From a virus, in the IMG/VR virus record IMGVR_UViG_3300015371_000146, positions 1 through 26,388 of that record: a stretch of 26,388 bases of DNA; one strand, given 5' to 3'. Under the pieces are notes generated by a model. The model saw nothing but the letters and a program-made list of their open reading frames with translations, had not been told where the DNA came from and did no database searches. This document shows positions 14,477 through 21,222 of this stretch, piece after piece. A program made the translations under genes and the position numbers. Position 1 is the stretch's first letter. Each line of letters opens with the position of its first letter.

Positions 14477-15459
14477 TCTTCCCCCTCGATGTCTGCGTCG
14501 TACCGAGCGTGCCGGCCGCCCCTAGTGAATTCCGCTGTGAGCATGCTCGCCGCCCCCAGCGGGACTTCGTCCTGAAGCTGGCAAGGATGCTTGTAGTCGC
14601 ACCAACGACACGAGTCCGCGGGTGTGGGATAAGCTCGCTCGTCGTTCACACGCGAGATGAACTCGAGCATGTCGGCGCAGATCGCCTCAAGCTGCTTGAT
14701 CCGACGAGGCAACGCGCTAGTCAACCCTGGCACGTGAAAGCGCTCCACCATCGGATGAAGCGCTCGCTCTGGAACCTTTAGCTTATAGAGAACGGTGTAG
14801 AACGCATCACCAACCACTCGACCGGACGTGAGCAGGTTCACGAGGCACTGATAGACCACGTGCTGGTAGCTCTTCTCCAGCGTGGGTGGCAGTGACGTTC
14901 GAGTGTGCGGCGACGCCGTCTTGATGTCGTCGGTCGCGATTGCTCCGTCGATCTCGCGAGTCAGGAACAAGTCGACCTTCCCGATGAGTCGCACCTGACC
15001 GGCGAGGAACGGCGCCTGAAGCACTTGCTCGGACGCGACCTTATACCCGTCGTATGGTCCTTCATCACGAAGCCAGTTGTAGTAGGCGACGCAGCAGTTC
15101 CTGCCGAGGATGACGTCCGTGTAGAACTCGTCCATCGCCCAGCCCGGAACATCCATGTCCATGAGCACCTGCTCGTCACGCTCCGCGAGCGCTTGGAACG
15201 CGTCACGCGGGTCGGTGCCCCTGAGCCAGAAGATCTGAACAGCCTCGTGAACGCGGTTGCCGCAGGCGAGCGGCCCCCAAAGCTTGAGCGGCGGCTGGAT
15301 GTCCTGGATGTAACCCCAGTCGAAGCGACGCCGACACCTGATCCACTCCGAGATGTCAGAGTGGGAGATGCGAATCGCGTCATCGAGAAAGCCTGAGTGA
15401 TGAACGTCTAGCGAGTGTAGACGGCGAACATTGACTGGGGCTTCGTCACGACCTTCCAA
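14473..15459 (-). CDS. PD-(D/E)XK nuclease with probable Fe-S cluster (Cas4/RecB-like)
   Basis: 328 residues from a TTG at 15459, supported by a perfect AGGAGG seven bases upstream; no ATG/GTG occurs near the expected N-terminus. The family layout is R-I-S-H-S-D-I-S-E-W with Cys42; G-N-R-V-H-E-A near 67-73; G-K-V-D-L-F at 160-165 and D-D-I-K-T at 177-181 as the PD-(D/E)XK core; Y-Q-H-V-V-Y-Q near 198-204; and C-x2-C-x5-C at 284, 287, 293. Cys42 plus the three distal Cys match the 4Fe-4S arrangement of Cas4/AddB-type nucleases. It likely resects DNA ends for the Sak4-like system. Confidence 0.82.
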   Translation of the reverse strand: MEGRDEAPVNVRRLHSLDVHHSGFLDDAIRISHSDISEWIRCRRRFDWGYIQDIQPPLKLWGPLACGNRVHEAVQIFWLRGTDPRDAFQALAERDEQVLMDMDVPGWAMDEFYTDVILGRNCCVAYYNWLRDEGPYDGYKVASEQVLQAPFLAGQVRLIGKVDLFLTREIDGAIATDDIKTASPHTRTSLPPTLEKSYQHVVYQCLVNLLTSGRVVGDAFYTVLYKLKVPERALHPMVERFHVPGLTSALPRRIKQLEAICADMLEFISRVNDERAYPTPADSCRWCDYKHPCQLQDEVPLGAASMLTAEFTRGGRHARYDADIEGEE

Positions 15460-16022
15460 CGATCATCCTCCTCGTCGACCCAGCACTGCAGGGCCTCTTC
15501 AAGTCCCATCGCTTCATCCGTGTACGGCTTCGCGTACAGGATGCCGAGCACGCATACGCTGTCGAGCTTGTTGAGTATGATGTCGAGCGCGACGTGCATC
15601 GAAGTCTCTCGACCGCGCAGGTCGAGCAAGACGACGCTAGGGTTGAACCTATCGACCAGGTCACTAACCTCTGTAGGGTCATCTTCTTCGATGATGACCC
15701 CGGGCTGTTGATTGTACGACCGGTTCAACATGTCGAGCCGCTCTGGGCTCAAGTCGACCGCGATCATCGTCTTGACGAGCAACGCTCGATAACAAAAGCT
15801 CGCGAATCCCGTGCCCGCTCCGAGGATCAACACGGTGTCGTCCTCGGACACGTGCTCCCTCAACGGACTACGGTCGAGAATGGACCACCGTCGTTGATCC
15901 GCTGGCGAGAGCCAGGCGCCACGCTGTGGGTCGAGTTGAGCGCCGTCAACGCTCACGGCGATGTCCGATGTGATAGCCCGGGCAAATCGCGCATCTAAAC
16001 GTCGTGAACTTTCGTCTGTCAC
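15408..16022 (-). CDS. SAM-dependent methyltransferase-like protein
   Basis: 204 residues from the GTG at 16022; a GTG at 15956 would shorten it by 22 residues and reduce the 77-base overlap with the zinc protein upstream. Motif I V-L-I-L-G-A-G-T-G-F (about 64-73), followed by I-A-V-D-L-S-P-E-R-L with the acidic motif II, and V-V-L-L-D-L-R-G near motif IV, define a class I methyltransferase fold. The D-P-P-Y/N-P-P-Y motif of DNA amino-methyltransferases is absent, so the substrate is open. It lies directly upstream of the nuclease and overlaps its start. Confidence 0.7.
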   Translation of the reverse strand: MTDESSRRLDARFARAITSDIAVSVDGAQLDPQRGAWLSPADQRRWSILDRSPLREHVSEDDTVLILGAGTGFASFCYRALLVKTMIAVDLSPERLDMLNRSYNQQPGVIIEEDDPTEVSDLVDRFNPSVVLLDLRGRETSMHVALDIILNKLDSVCVLGILYAKPYTDEAMGLEEALQCWVDEEDDRWKVVTKPQSMFAVYTR

Positions 16023-16131
16023 TTCTTCGGCGATTCGTGTAGTAGATAGCTCTCCGCCCTGCCTGTTTCGTGGAGTAGAACACCTTCCCGTTCAGAGGAC
16101 AACGTCGTCGCCCCCGTTCGTCGTCGTACAC
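15946..16131 (-). CDS. Small zinc-finger-like protein
   Basis: 61 residues with a GTG start; AAGGA lies seven to eight bases upstream within the start element (TTGACTCAGACAAGGAT). The protein is very basic. It has Cys11 and a C-terminal C-A-I-C-P-G-Y-H-I-G-H (C47-x2-C50-x3-H-x2-H), a pattern found in many small actinophage zinc proteins. The basic charge suggests nucleic-acid binding. The start element overlaps the stop codon of the preceding gene. Confidence 0.65.
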   Translation of the reverse strand: MYDDERGRRRCPLNGKVFYSTKQAGRRAIYYTNRRRSDRRKFTTFRCAICPGYHIGHRRER

Positions 16132-16150
16132 GGATAGATCCTTGTCTGAG

Positions 16151-16438
16151 TCAAGACTTACGTCGACCGCGCGGCTTGGGCGCGGCGTCTTGCGCGATGT
16201 CGATCAACGTCATCGTTTGGGTGGCTCGCTTCGCCTGCGAGTCGGTGATCGGCTTCACGTCATCGCTCGCCGCATCACGAAAGCCCACTCGCTTGAGGCC
16301 TCCTCGACCTGCCAACCCACCATACAGCGTGAGATGGCCGTCTGGGTTGACGCGGTACACGCGAAAGAAGTAACCGCGCCATGGCGACGCGGTTACGACT
16401 TGGCCCACCTCAAGCGAGGCATTCTCTGTCTGAGTCAT
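16151..16438 (-). CDS. Small SH3/KOW-like protein, leaderless
   Basis: 95 residues from the ATG at 16438; an ATG at 16444 is only one base after the -10 box and is rejected. The N-terminus M-T-Q-T-E-N is the coding start element. E-V-G-Q-V-V-T-A-S-P-W-R-G then F-R-V-Y-R-V and G-H-L-T-L-Y-G suggest a small beta-barrel. The C-terminus is basic (P-R-G-R-R-K-S). TATAAT ends seven bases before the ATG. Function unknown. Confidence 0.65.
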   Translation of the reverse strand: MTQTENASLEVGQVVTASPWRGYFFRVYRVNPDGHLTLYGGLAGRGGLKRVGFRDAASDDVKPITDSQAKRATQTMTLIDIAQDAAPKPRGRRKS

Positions 16439-16474
16439 CTCCATGATTATACACTCTCGTGGATGAGAGTTCCA
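16439..16474 (-). promoter_or_regulatory. Leaderless promoter (TGGAAC-17-TATAAT)
   Basis: TGGAAC at 16474-16469, 17-bp spacer, TATAAT at 16451-16446, seven bases to the ATG. The spacer holds a one-mismatch version of the dyad (ATACAC-TCTC-GTGGAT). The -35 is two bases past the stop codon of the preceding gene. Confidence 0.7.
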
Positions 16475-16475
16475 A

Positions 16476-16760
16476 TCACCAGGTCTCGCACTTGCCGTTG
16501 CGAGTGACGTGGTGAACGCAACACCCGAGGGTCCCACGCTCGCAGACATCCTCCTCGCCACGCTCGTCATCGACGTAGTCGATCTCGAACTCGAACTCCT
16601 CGACGAGCTCGCGCTTGGCGTTGTCGACCGAGTCGGCGAACCACTCGATGTACATGCCACCAGGTGACTGGTCGATGTGAACGAACACTCGCTCGGGGCG
16701 CGCGGTGATCGTGACGCTGGACTTGCCGTTCGGATGGGCGAAGGTCTCTGTCTGGCTCAT
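16476..16760 (-). CDS. Small acidic protein with C-terminal Cys/His cluster, leaderless
   Basis: 94 residues from the ATG at 16760; upstream in-frame codons are promoter sequence. It starts M-S-Q-T-E-T (coding start element). The body is a predicted beta/alpha mix (S-V-T-I-T-A-R-P-E-R-V-F-V-H-I). The last 25 residues have C-E-R-G-T-L-G-C-C-V-H-H...C, a possible zinc site. It is the first gene after the portal gene and has its own promoter, so it can be expressed independently of the head genes. Confidence 0.7.
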   Translation of the reverse strand: MSQTETFAHPNGKSSVTITARPERVFVHIDQSPGGMYIEWFADSVDNAKRELVEEFEFEIDYVDDERGEEDVCERGTLGCCVHHVTRNGKCETW

Positions 16761-16817
16761 GAGAACACTATACACCAACGTGTACTACTTTGCCAGCGAG
16801 ATCTTGAGATTTCTCAG
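16761..16817 (-). promoter_or_regulatory. Leaderless promoter with dyad and upstream GAGAAAT element
   Basis: TGGCAA at 16795-16790, 17-bp spacer, TATAGT at 16772-16767, six bases to ATG 16760. The dyad TACAC-CAAC-GTGTA fills the spacer. CTGAGAAATCT (16817-16807) lies 11 bases upstream of the -35 and overlaps the portal stop codon. Confidence 0.75.
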
Positions 16818-18538
16818 GCAGGAGTCGGCTGACGCGGCGGCATCGGACCGCCCTGCGCTGGCGACTGACCGTTCCTGGCACGCTCGACACCCGTAGGCCC
16901 GCTGGCGTCCTGAGGCCTTGGTGTCGCCAGCTCGTCTCGAGGCTGCGGCCCTGGCGGGGTCGGAGCGGCCTGGTCGGTCACCGCACCCGGATCGCCGTTC
17001 AGCATCGACTCGACGTCAGCCGGCAGTTGGCTCGCCTCCTGGCGCTGGCGCTGGAAGAACGTCGGGTCGAGCGACCGGACGACAGCGTCGATGATCTCCG
17101 GCGGCAACTGGCCACGCTCGAGGATGGTGCGCACGAGGATCTCGTGATCCTTCGGCGCCTCTGCTTCAGTAAAGCCTCGCGTCTCCCGCCACGCCGCCGC
17201 GGAGAGGACCTTGCGGTCGTACCCATCGTTCGCCGCCTGGCTCCGGTCGGGTCTCGTGACGATCGCCGAAGTGTCAGCCCAGACCACGATCCGGTTGACG
17301 ATGTTGGAGGCGGCTTCCTCCTCTACCTCTTCGACCATGGGGTTGAGCGGAACGTTACGCAGAACGTCCAACCCCGTCCTCTTCTTGAGCTGTGGGCGGA
17401 GATAGACACTCGTTATCGCGTCAACCGCGAGCAGGACGAGAGGCTCGATGTGAGCCTTGAAGAGGTTGTCGTCGATCACGATCGCGTTCGAGTAGCGAGT
17501 CTCGGCGAGACCCGACACGATCTCCTTCGGGATGTCGAGCCCCTGAAGGATTCGCTGCAGCGTGCGGTCGACGAGAGCCGTGAACGCGGCGTCGATCTGA
17601 CGACCGTATGGGATCCACTTGATGCCGTTGCCGAGCTCGAGCGGACCCTTCAGGATCTGTGGGACGACCGTGGCCTGAGCCGACTCCTGCTCCACCGACT
17701 CGACGCTGGCTCGAGCGAGCGCTTCCTCGACCGACATCCCGTCTGAGTTAGCGACGAAGCTAGTGATCCCGTCCGGGATGAACATGATGCCGGCGTTCAT
17801 GCGGGAGCGGGCAATGGAGCGCATCGCCTGCTGAAGCAGGACGAGGAGTTCACAGTCGTCAAGCACGCCGATCATCGAGCTGTCGGGCTCGTCCGTGTAG
17901 CGCGGGTGGGCGCGCCAGATGCGCGCGACGAACGCGTTGGGATCGACGGTCTCGCCCTGGTTCGTGGAGCGAGTCCCACTCGACCGCGACCGGCTCCGCT
18001 TGAACTTGAGCGTGTCACCGGACTGCGTGAGCTCGTCCGTCGAAGCGATGTACCACTGGTCGTTGTGATTGACGAGGTACATCTCACCCGGCACGGAGAG
18101 GTTCAGCGCCATGAGCCGCAGAACGTTAGAGATGCCGCCGTTGGCCTTCAGTTGAAGCTCGTCGAGGATGTCAGTCGCGTCCTTGAGCACCTTCGCCGTG
18201 TGCTCAGGGCGCTGACCCGTCGCGTCCTCGATCCGCTTCAGGTAGTCATAGATGTGGACCGGCGCCTGATCAGGATGCTCCACGACCGCGATGTAGAGCC
18301 GCACCCGGCTCATGATCTGACCGATCAGCTCGAACGCGTAATGAACCTCGCCGATCGCGTCGAACATCTGCCACGAGGCAGTCTGCCACGCCGAGGTCGG
18401 CCGCTTATCGATCCGGTCGCCAGAGCGCGAGAGCTTCAGCTGTTCGGCTGAGGCTACGATCGCGCGAGGCGCGTTGTAGGGAAGCGTCGCGAAGTAGTCT
18501 TCCTCGCGCTCGCCGGTCTCGAAGAATCGGACGGCCAT
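16814..18538 (-). CDS. Phage portal-type protein
   Basis: 574 residues from the ATG at 18538; longer versions run into the upstream gene. The N-terminal region has S-A-W-Q-T-A-S-W-Q-M-F-D-A-I-G-E-V-H-Y and I-M-S-R-V-R-L, typical of actinophage portal proteins. A central helical region follows, including the L-D-I-P-K-E-I-V-S-G stretch seen in the portal clip/stem area, and the last 80 residues are a disordered Pro/Gln/Ala tail. Portals form the dodecameric DNA entry ring of the capsid. The MuF-like gene upstream and the family length support the call. It is on the strand opposite the tail genes at 1-1646. Confidence 0.78.
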   Translation of the reverse strand: MAVRFFETGEREEDYFATLPYNAPRAIVASAEQLKLSRSGDRIDKRPTSAWQTASWQMFDAIGEVHYAFELIGQIMSRVRLYIAVVEHPDQAPVHIYDYLKRIEDATGQRPEHTAKVLKDATDILDELQLKANGGISNVLRLMALNLSVPGEMYLVNHNDQWYIASTDELTQSGDTLKFKRSRSRSSGTRSTNQGETVDPNAFVARIWRAHPRYTDEPDSSMIGVLDDCELLVLLQQAMRSIARSRMNAGIMFIPDGITSFVANSDGMSVEEALARASVESVEQESAQATVVPQILKGPLELGNGIKWIPYGRQIDAAFTALVDRTLQRILQGLDIPKEIVSGLAETRYSNAIVIDDNLFKAHIEPLVLLAVDAITSVYLRPQLKKRTGLDVLRNVPLNPMVEEVEEEAASNIVNRIVVWADTSAIVTRPDRSQAANDGYDRKVLSAAAWRETRGFTEAEAPKDHEILVRTILERGQLPPEIIDAVVRSLDPTFFQRQRQEASQLPADVESMLNGDPGAVTDQAAPTPPGPQPRDELATPRPQDASGPTGVERARNGQSPAQGGPMPPRQPTPA

Positions 18539-18552
18539 GACCGTCGACTCTA

Positions 18553-18888
18553 TCAGAGAGCAAGCTGTTCCTTGGCGCTTCCGCCGTCCCACGGCCCATA
18601 GTGACCAGACTCCAGCGCGAGCATCGCCGCTTCACGAGCGGTGTACCGATCCACCGAGTCGGGCACGATGCGACCGATCCGGTAGTAGAACTCGCGAGTC
18701 ACCATCACGTCGTTGCCGTTCGACTTGTCAATGACGAGATCGCCGACCTCCACCCAAGCGTGGTCGAATCGCTCGCCCATGTTCGCCTTCCCGGTTCCGA
18801 CCGGGAGACCGTGACACAGTCTCACCCGATCGTCAGCGCGATGGTCGAACACGTACTGGAACGCGACGACGAAGCAGTCACCACTCAC
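18553..18888 (-). CDS. Possible papain/transglutaminase-fold protein
   Basis: 111 residues; GTG overlaps the upstream TGA (GTGA). G-D-C-F-V at residues 3-7, F-D-H-A-W-V-E-V at 41-48 and V-I-D-K-S at 52-56 give a Cys...His...Asp order and spacing like a compact transglutaminase or cysteine-peptidase core. The family is not certain. Lying between the gene at 18885 and the portal gene, it could process a virion protein or be a packaged enzyme; both are inference. Confidence 0.55.
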   Translation of the reverse strand: MSGDCFVVAFQYVFDHRADDRVRLCHGLPVGTGKANMGERFDHAWVEVGDLVIDKSNGNDVMVTREFYYRIGRIVPDSVDRYTAREAAMLALESGHYGPWDGGSAKEQLAL

Positions 18889-19475
18889 GACTCCACCATC
18901 TCAGGCGACCACAACACTTCGCCCTGCAGGTCGAACGTCTCGAGCATCATGTCCATGAGCACCTTCATCTCGGCCGCGTTGGTCACCGGCGGCGCGTCGC
19001 TGTCTGGTTCTGCCATGAGCGTCGTGACGAGGATGTCATGCACGCGACCGCCGGCACCCTTCACCGTCGTCTGAAGATGCGTCCCCTCGTCGTTGAGCCA
19101 GGTAAAGTCGCCGCCCACGAAGTGGTACGGAACACCGGTCATGATCACGTCGTCGGGAGTCACGGTCGTGACGTGAAGCGCCTCGGCGACGTCCTCGGCA
19201 CCCTGCTGGAACCAGTACTCGAGCGGCGCCTTTCCGACTCGCTGGTCATCCGGCTTCCAGCCGAGTGACATGTACGTGTCCGCGACCAGCGTGAGGCTAT
19301 CGAGCTTGATGACGTGAGAGATCGTACGAGAGACCGCCAGCAGCTTGCTAACGTCAGAGCCGACGAACATCATGATGTACGACCCGTGCTGCACCAACAT
19401 CAAGTCGGGCTTGCGGCCATCGCACACCTCGAACGTCTTCTTACCGATCACGACTGCGTGGTCGTGAAGCTTCAT
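18885..19475 (-). CDS. Hypothetical protein in the head-gene block
   Basis: 196 residues from the ATG at 19475, chosen for AGGA eight bases upstream and the ATGA overlap with the previous gene. Beta-rich early part (H-A-V-V-I-G-K-K-T-F-E-V, Y-I-M-M-F-V-G), conserved-looking G-V-P-Y-H-F-V-G-G-D-F-T-W, then an acidic Met-rich C-terminus. No known motif. It is translationally coupled on both sides. Confidence 0.6.
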   Translation of the reverse strand: MKLHDHAVVIGKKTFEVCDGRKPDLMLVQHGSYIMMFVGSDVSKLLAVSRTISHVIKLDSLTLVADTYMSLGWKPDDQRVGKAPLEYWFQQGAEDVAEALHVTTVTPDDVIMTGVPYHFVGGDFTWLNDEGTHLQTTVKGAGGRVHDILVTTLMAEPDSDAPPVTNAAEMKVLMDMMLETFDLQGEVLWSPEMVES

Positions 19476-19699
19476 GCCGTCCATCCTGTCCACTGCGCGC
19501 CGTCCCACCAGCGCCACTGGCCGAGGCCGAACGTGTTCGGGTACCAGCCTGCGGGCGGCTTCAAATGAGGCGGGGTGTTCCGTAAGAGCGTGAGTTGTCG
19601 ATTGTACGCGCGCCTCTTCCTGAGGTACTCGCGCATGGTGGTAACTTCAGCTACCGTAGTCCGCCTCGTCCACTGTTCAGCCACCGTAAACCGCCTCAC
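19472..19699 (-). CDS. DUF2510-motif protein
   Basis: 75 residues if started at GTG 19699; GTG 19684 and ATG 19636 are alternatives. The C-terminus P-A-G-W-Y-P-N-T-F-G...R-W-W-D-G-A-Q-W-T-G is the DUF2510 signature, a short Trp-rich module common in actinobacterial envelope-associated proteins. The N-terminal part is basic with a T-V-A-E repeat that reflects a 20-bp direct repeat in the DNA (about 19645-19695). No membrane segment is seen. Confidence 0.65.
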   Translation of the reverse strand: MRRFTVAEQWTRRTTVAEVTTMREYLRKRRAYNRQLTLLRNTPPHLKPPAGWYPNTFGLGQWRWWDGAQWTGWTA

Positions 19700-19895
19700 C
19701 CACCGTTCCGTGCGTCATCGCGAGAAAGAGGGCGACGAGCAGAAGAATGACGATTGAGCTGATCGCGATCGTCGCTAGACCGACGATGCGATCCTGTGGA
19801 AGTCGTGCGGGCGGCGCGGCGTTGATCACCGGCGGCCACGGCGGATCGACCCTCGTCACTGGGATTTCCCTCGGGACCCGTGCTGATCGCGGCAT
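19677..19895 (-). CDS. Small single-pass membrane protein
   Basis: 72 residues from the ATG at 19895, with GGAGG four bases upstream, a near-ideal site that decides this start. A Pro/Arg-rich N-terminus of about 36 residues precedes one hydrophobic helix (I-V-G-L-A-T-I-A-I-S-S-I-V-I-L-L-L-V-A-L) and a short tail. It starts within the 3' end of the 52-residue gene upstream. Function unknown. Confidence 0.65.
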   Translation of the reverse strand: MPRSARVPREIPVTRVDPPWPPVINAAPPARLPQDRIVGLATIAISSIVILLLVALFLAMTHGTVGEAVYGG

Positions 19896-20014
19896 TGATC
19901 CTCCATCATCGAGGCGATCCGCTGCAGGTTCGTCGCGTTGGCGCGCTCTTCCATGCGCCGGGTGAGGTACTGCGTACCTCGGTCTTTCTTCACCCATGGG
20001 ATGCGGATGAACAT
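19856..20014 (-). CDS. 52-residue basic protein under a full start-element promoter
   Basis: ATG 20014 to TGA 19856 encodes M-F-I-R-I-P-W-V-K-K-D-R..., a basic helical protein with M-E-E-R-A-N-A-T-N-L-Q-R-I-A-S-M-M-E in the middle. AGGAG lies nine to ten bases before the ATG, within CAGACACAGACAGGAG. This short frame, rather than the longer overlapping frames, is what the strong promoter at 20047-20075 feeds. Function unknown; the position suggests an early expressed small effector. Confidence 0.6.
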   Translation of the reverse strand: MFIRIPWVKKDRGTQYLTRRMEERANATNLQRIASMMEDQCRDQHGSRGKSQ

Positions 20015-20096
20015 TGAAGTTGCTCCTGTCTGTGTCTGTGAGGAGCATTATACACTAACGTGTATTATTCGTCCAGCACTTCGCTGAACTTTCTCG
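20015..20096 (-). promoter_or_regulatory. Model promoter: TGGACG-17-TATAAT, dyad, start element and SD
   Basis: TGGACG at 20075-20070, 17-bp spacer with the perfect dyad ATACAC-TAAC-GTGTAT, TATAAT at 20052-20047, then CAGACACAGACAGGAG. GAGAAA upstream (about 20096-20090) sits where the promoters at 16807, 11936 and 24322 carry theirs. GCTCC right after the -10 can pair with GGAGC at the Shine-Dalgarno, placing the CAGAC repeat in the loop. Confidence 0.8.
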
Positions 20097-20099
20097 GGA

Positions 20100-20450
20100 T
20101 CAGTGCTCGTGACCGACCGCGTAGCTGGCCAGGAGCGACTGCAGGCCGGTCGCCGCGAGACAAAGCGCCAGGTCAACAGGCCAGTCGACGTCGAGCAGGA
20201 TCGCGGAGACGATCAACCCGACCACCGCGGTGATCCAGAAGCCGGTGCAGTGCGGGCACTGGACCAGCCGCTCGAGCCAGGTGCGCCACCGCGAGTTCGG
20301 GTCCCTGTACCGGACTCGCTCCGCCCAGAAGCGAACGGGATGGCCGACGTAGTCGATCGAGAGAGCGCGCGACAGGCGAAAGCCGATCAGCGCTGAGATG
20401 ACGACGACGACCAGGAGCTCAGTCACCAGCCTCCAACTCGACCACCTCAC
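20100..20450 (-). CDS. DUF1360-like membrane protein
   Basis: 116 residues from GTG 20450; GTG 20426 is an alternative, leaving the hydrophobic segment intact. The C-P-H-C-T-G-F-W motif near residues 64-71 is characteristic of DUF1360 membrane proteins, preceded by a membrane helix (L-L-V-V-V-V-I-S-A-L-I-G-F) and followed by one or two more. The family occurs in phages and bacilli/actinobacteria without a settled function. It overlaps the end of the HGG-motif gene. Confidence 0.7.
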   Translation of the reverse strand: MRWSSWRLVTELLVVVVISALIGFRLSRALSIDYVGHPVRFWAERVRYRDPNSRWRTWLERLVQCPHCTGFWITAVVGLIVSAILLDVDWPVDLALCLAATGLQSLLASYAVGHEH

Positions 20451-21222
20451 GACTCGCCGCGTCGACGGCCCTGGTCTGAAGCCCGCTCTGCATCGAGTCG
20501 AGCTTCGACTTCAGCGCCGCAATCTTCTGATCACGTCCCTCACCCTCAATCGTGACCGAGACCTGAAGCTCTGCGGTGAGACCGGCACGGTCCAGGATCT
20601 CCCGGGCTGCGTTGACTCGAGCCAGGTCATTCCGGCTCGTGGTGGCCACGTCGACCAGCGCCTGGACCGCGACTGATGTCGCCTCGACCAGCTGGAGATA
20701 GGATGACATGAGGACAGCGCGTCGGGTCGTCGCATCGACGAGCTCACCACCGTGGTGTCGGCACCGCGTCGTTCCATGGATCACCTCACCGCCACACCTG
20801 TTGCCGGTCGACAGCGAAAAGTTGCAGGTCATCGAATGGGCCATGACAGGATTCCGGTAGTCAAACCTCGCGTCGGCGTCGATGTCCATCTTACTCCTGA
20901 GCTTCTCCTGCCCCCGCTTGTCGACCCGCCACTCCATCTCGGCGGCGGTCAGGAGCTCTACAAGGTGTTCATCCCAGTCGAGTTTCTCGAGGATCTTCTC
21001 CCGGTCGAAGCGAACGCCCCATGCCTTGGCCTTGTCCATTGCCTCTTTGAGGTCGCGGTAGCGTGGATCGTCGCGGGTCGTCATCCAGAAGCGAAAGTTG
21101 GACGCCTGCACCGCGCGATCTCGATAGTCGTCGTGCGGGTCCACGACGGTGGGTGGCGTTGGCGGGGGCTTCTCTCGAAAGTCCTCATCTTCCGGCCGCA
21201 TGTGGCCGCCCTTACGCGCCAT
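20419..21222 (-). CDS. HGG-motif protein, small-terminase/DNA-packaging-like
   Basis: 267 residues; GAGG lies six bases before the ATG, inside the end of the MuF-like gene. C-N-F-S-L-S-T-G-N-R-C-G and T-R-C-R-H-H-G-G-E-L form a Cys/His-rich module ending in the C-x-H-x-G-G signature. A later R-V-N-A-A-R-E-I-L-D-R-A-G-L segment is typical of phage small terminase-like proteins. The C-terminus is helical. DNA recognition for packaging is the likely role, but a scaffold or other head protein is possible. No large terminase is present in the window. Confidence 0.55.
   Translation of the reverse strand: MARKGGHMRPEDEDFREKPPPTPPTVVDPHDDYRDRAVQASNFRFWMTTRDDPRYRDLKEAMDKAKAWGVRFDREKILEKLDWDEHLVELLTAAEMEWRVDKRGQEKLRSKMDIDADARFDYRNPVMAHSMTCNFSLSTGNRCGGEVIHGTTRCRHHGGELVDATTRRAVLMSSYLQLVEATSVAVQALVDVATTSRNDLARVNAAREILDRAGLTAELQVSVTIEGEGRDQKIAALKSKLDSMQSGLQTRAVDAASREVVELEAGD

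Noticed and set aside
15408-16022. DNA adenine/cytosine methyltransferase of a restriction system
   Set aside because: SAM-binding motifs are present but no DPPY/NPPY or PC catalytic motif and no nearby restriction enzyme.
17027-17746. Plus-strand frame inside the portal gene
   Set aside because: It is antisense to the portal-type coding sequence with no start signal or recognisable domain.
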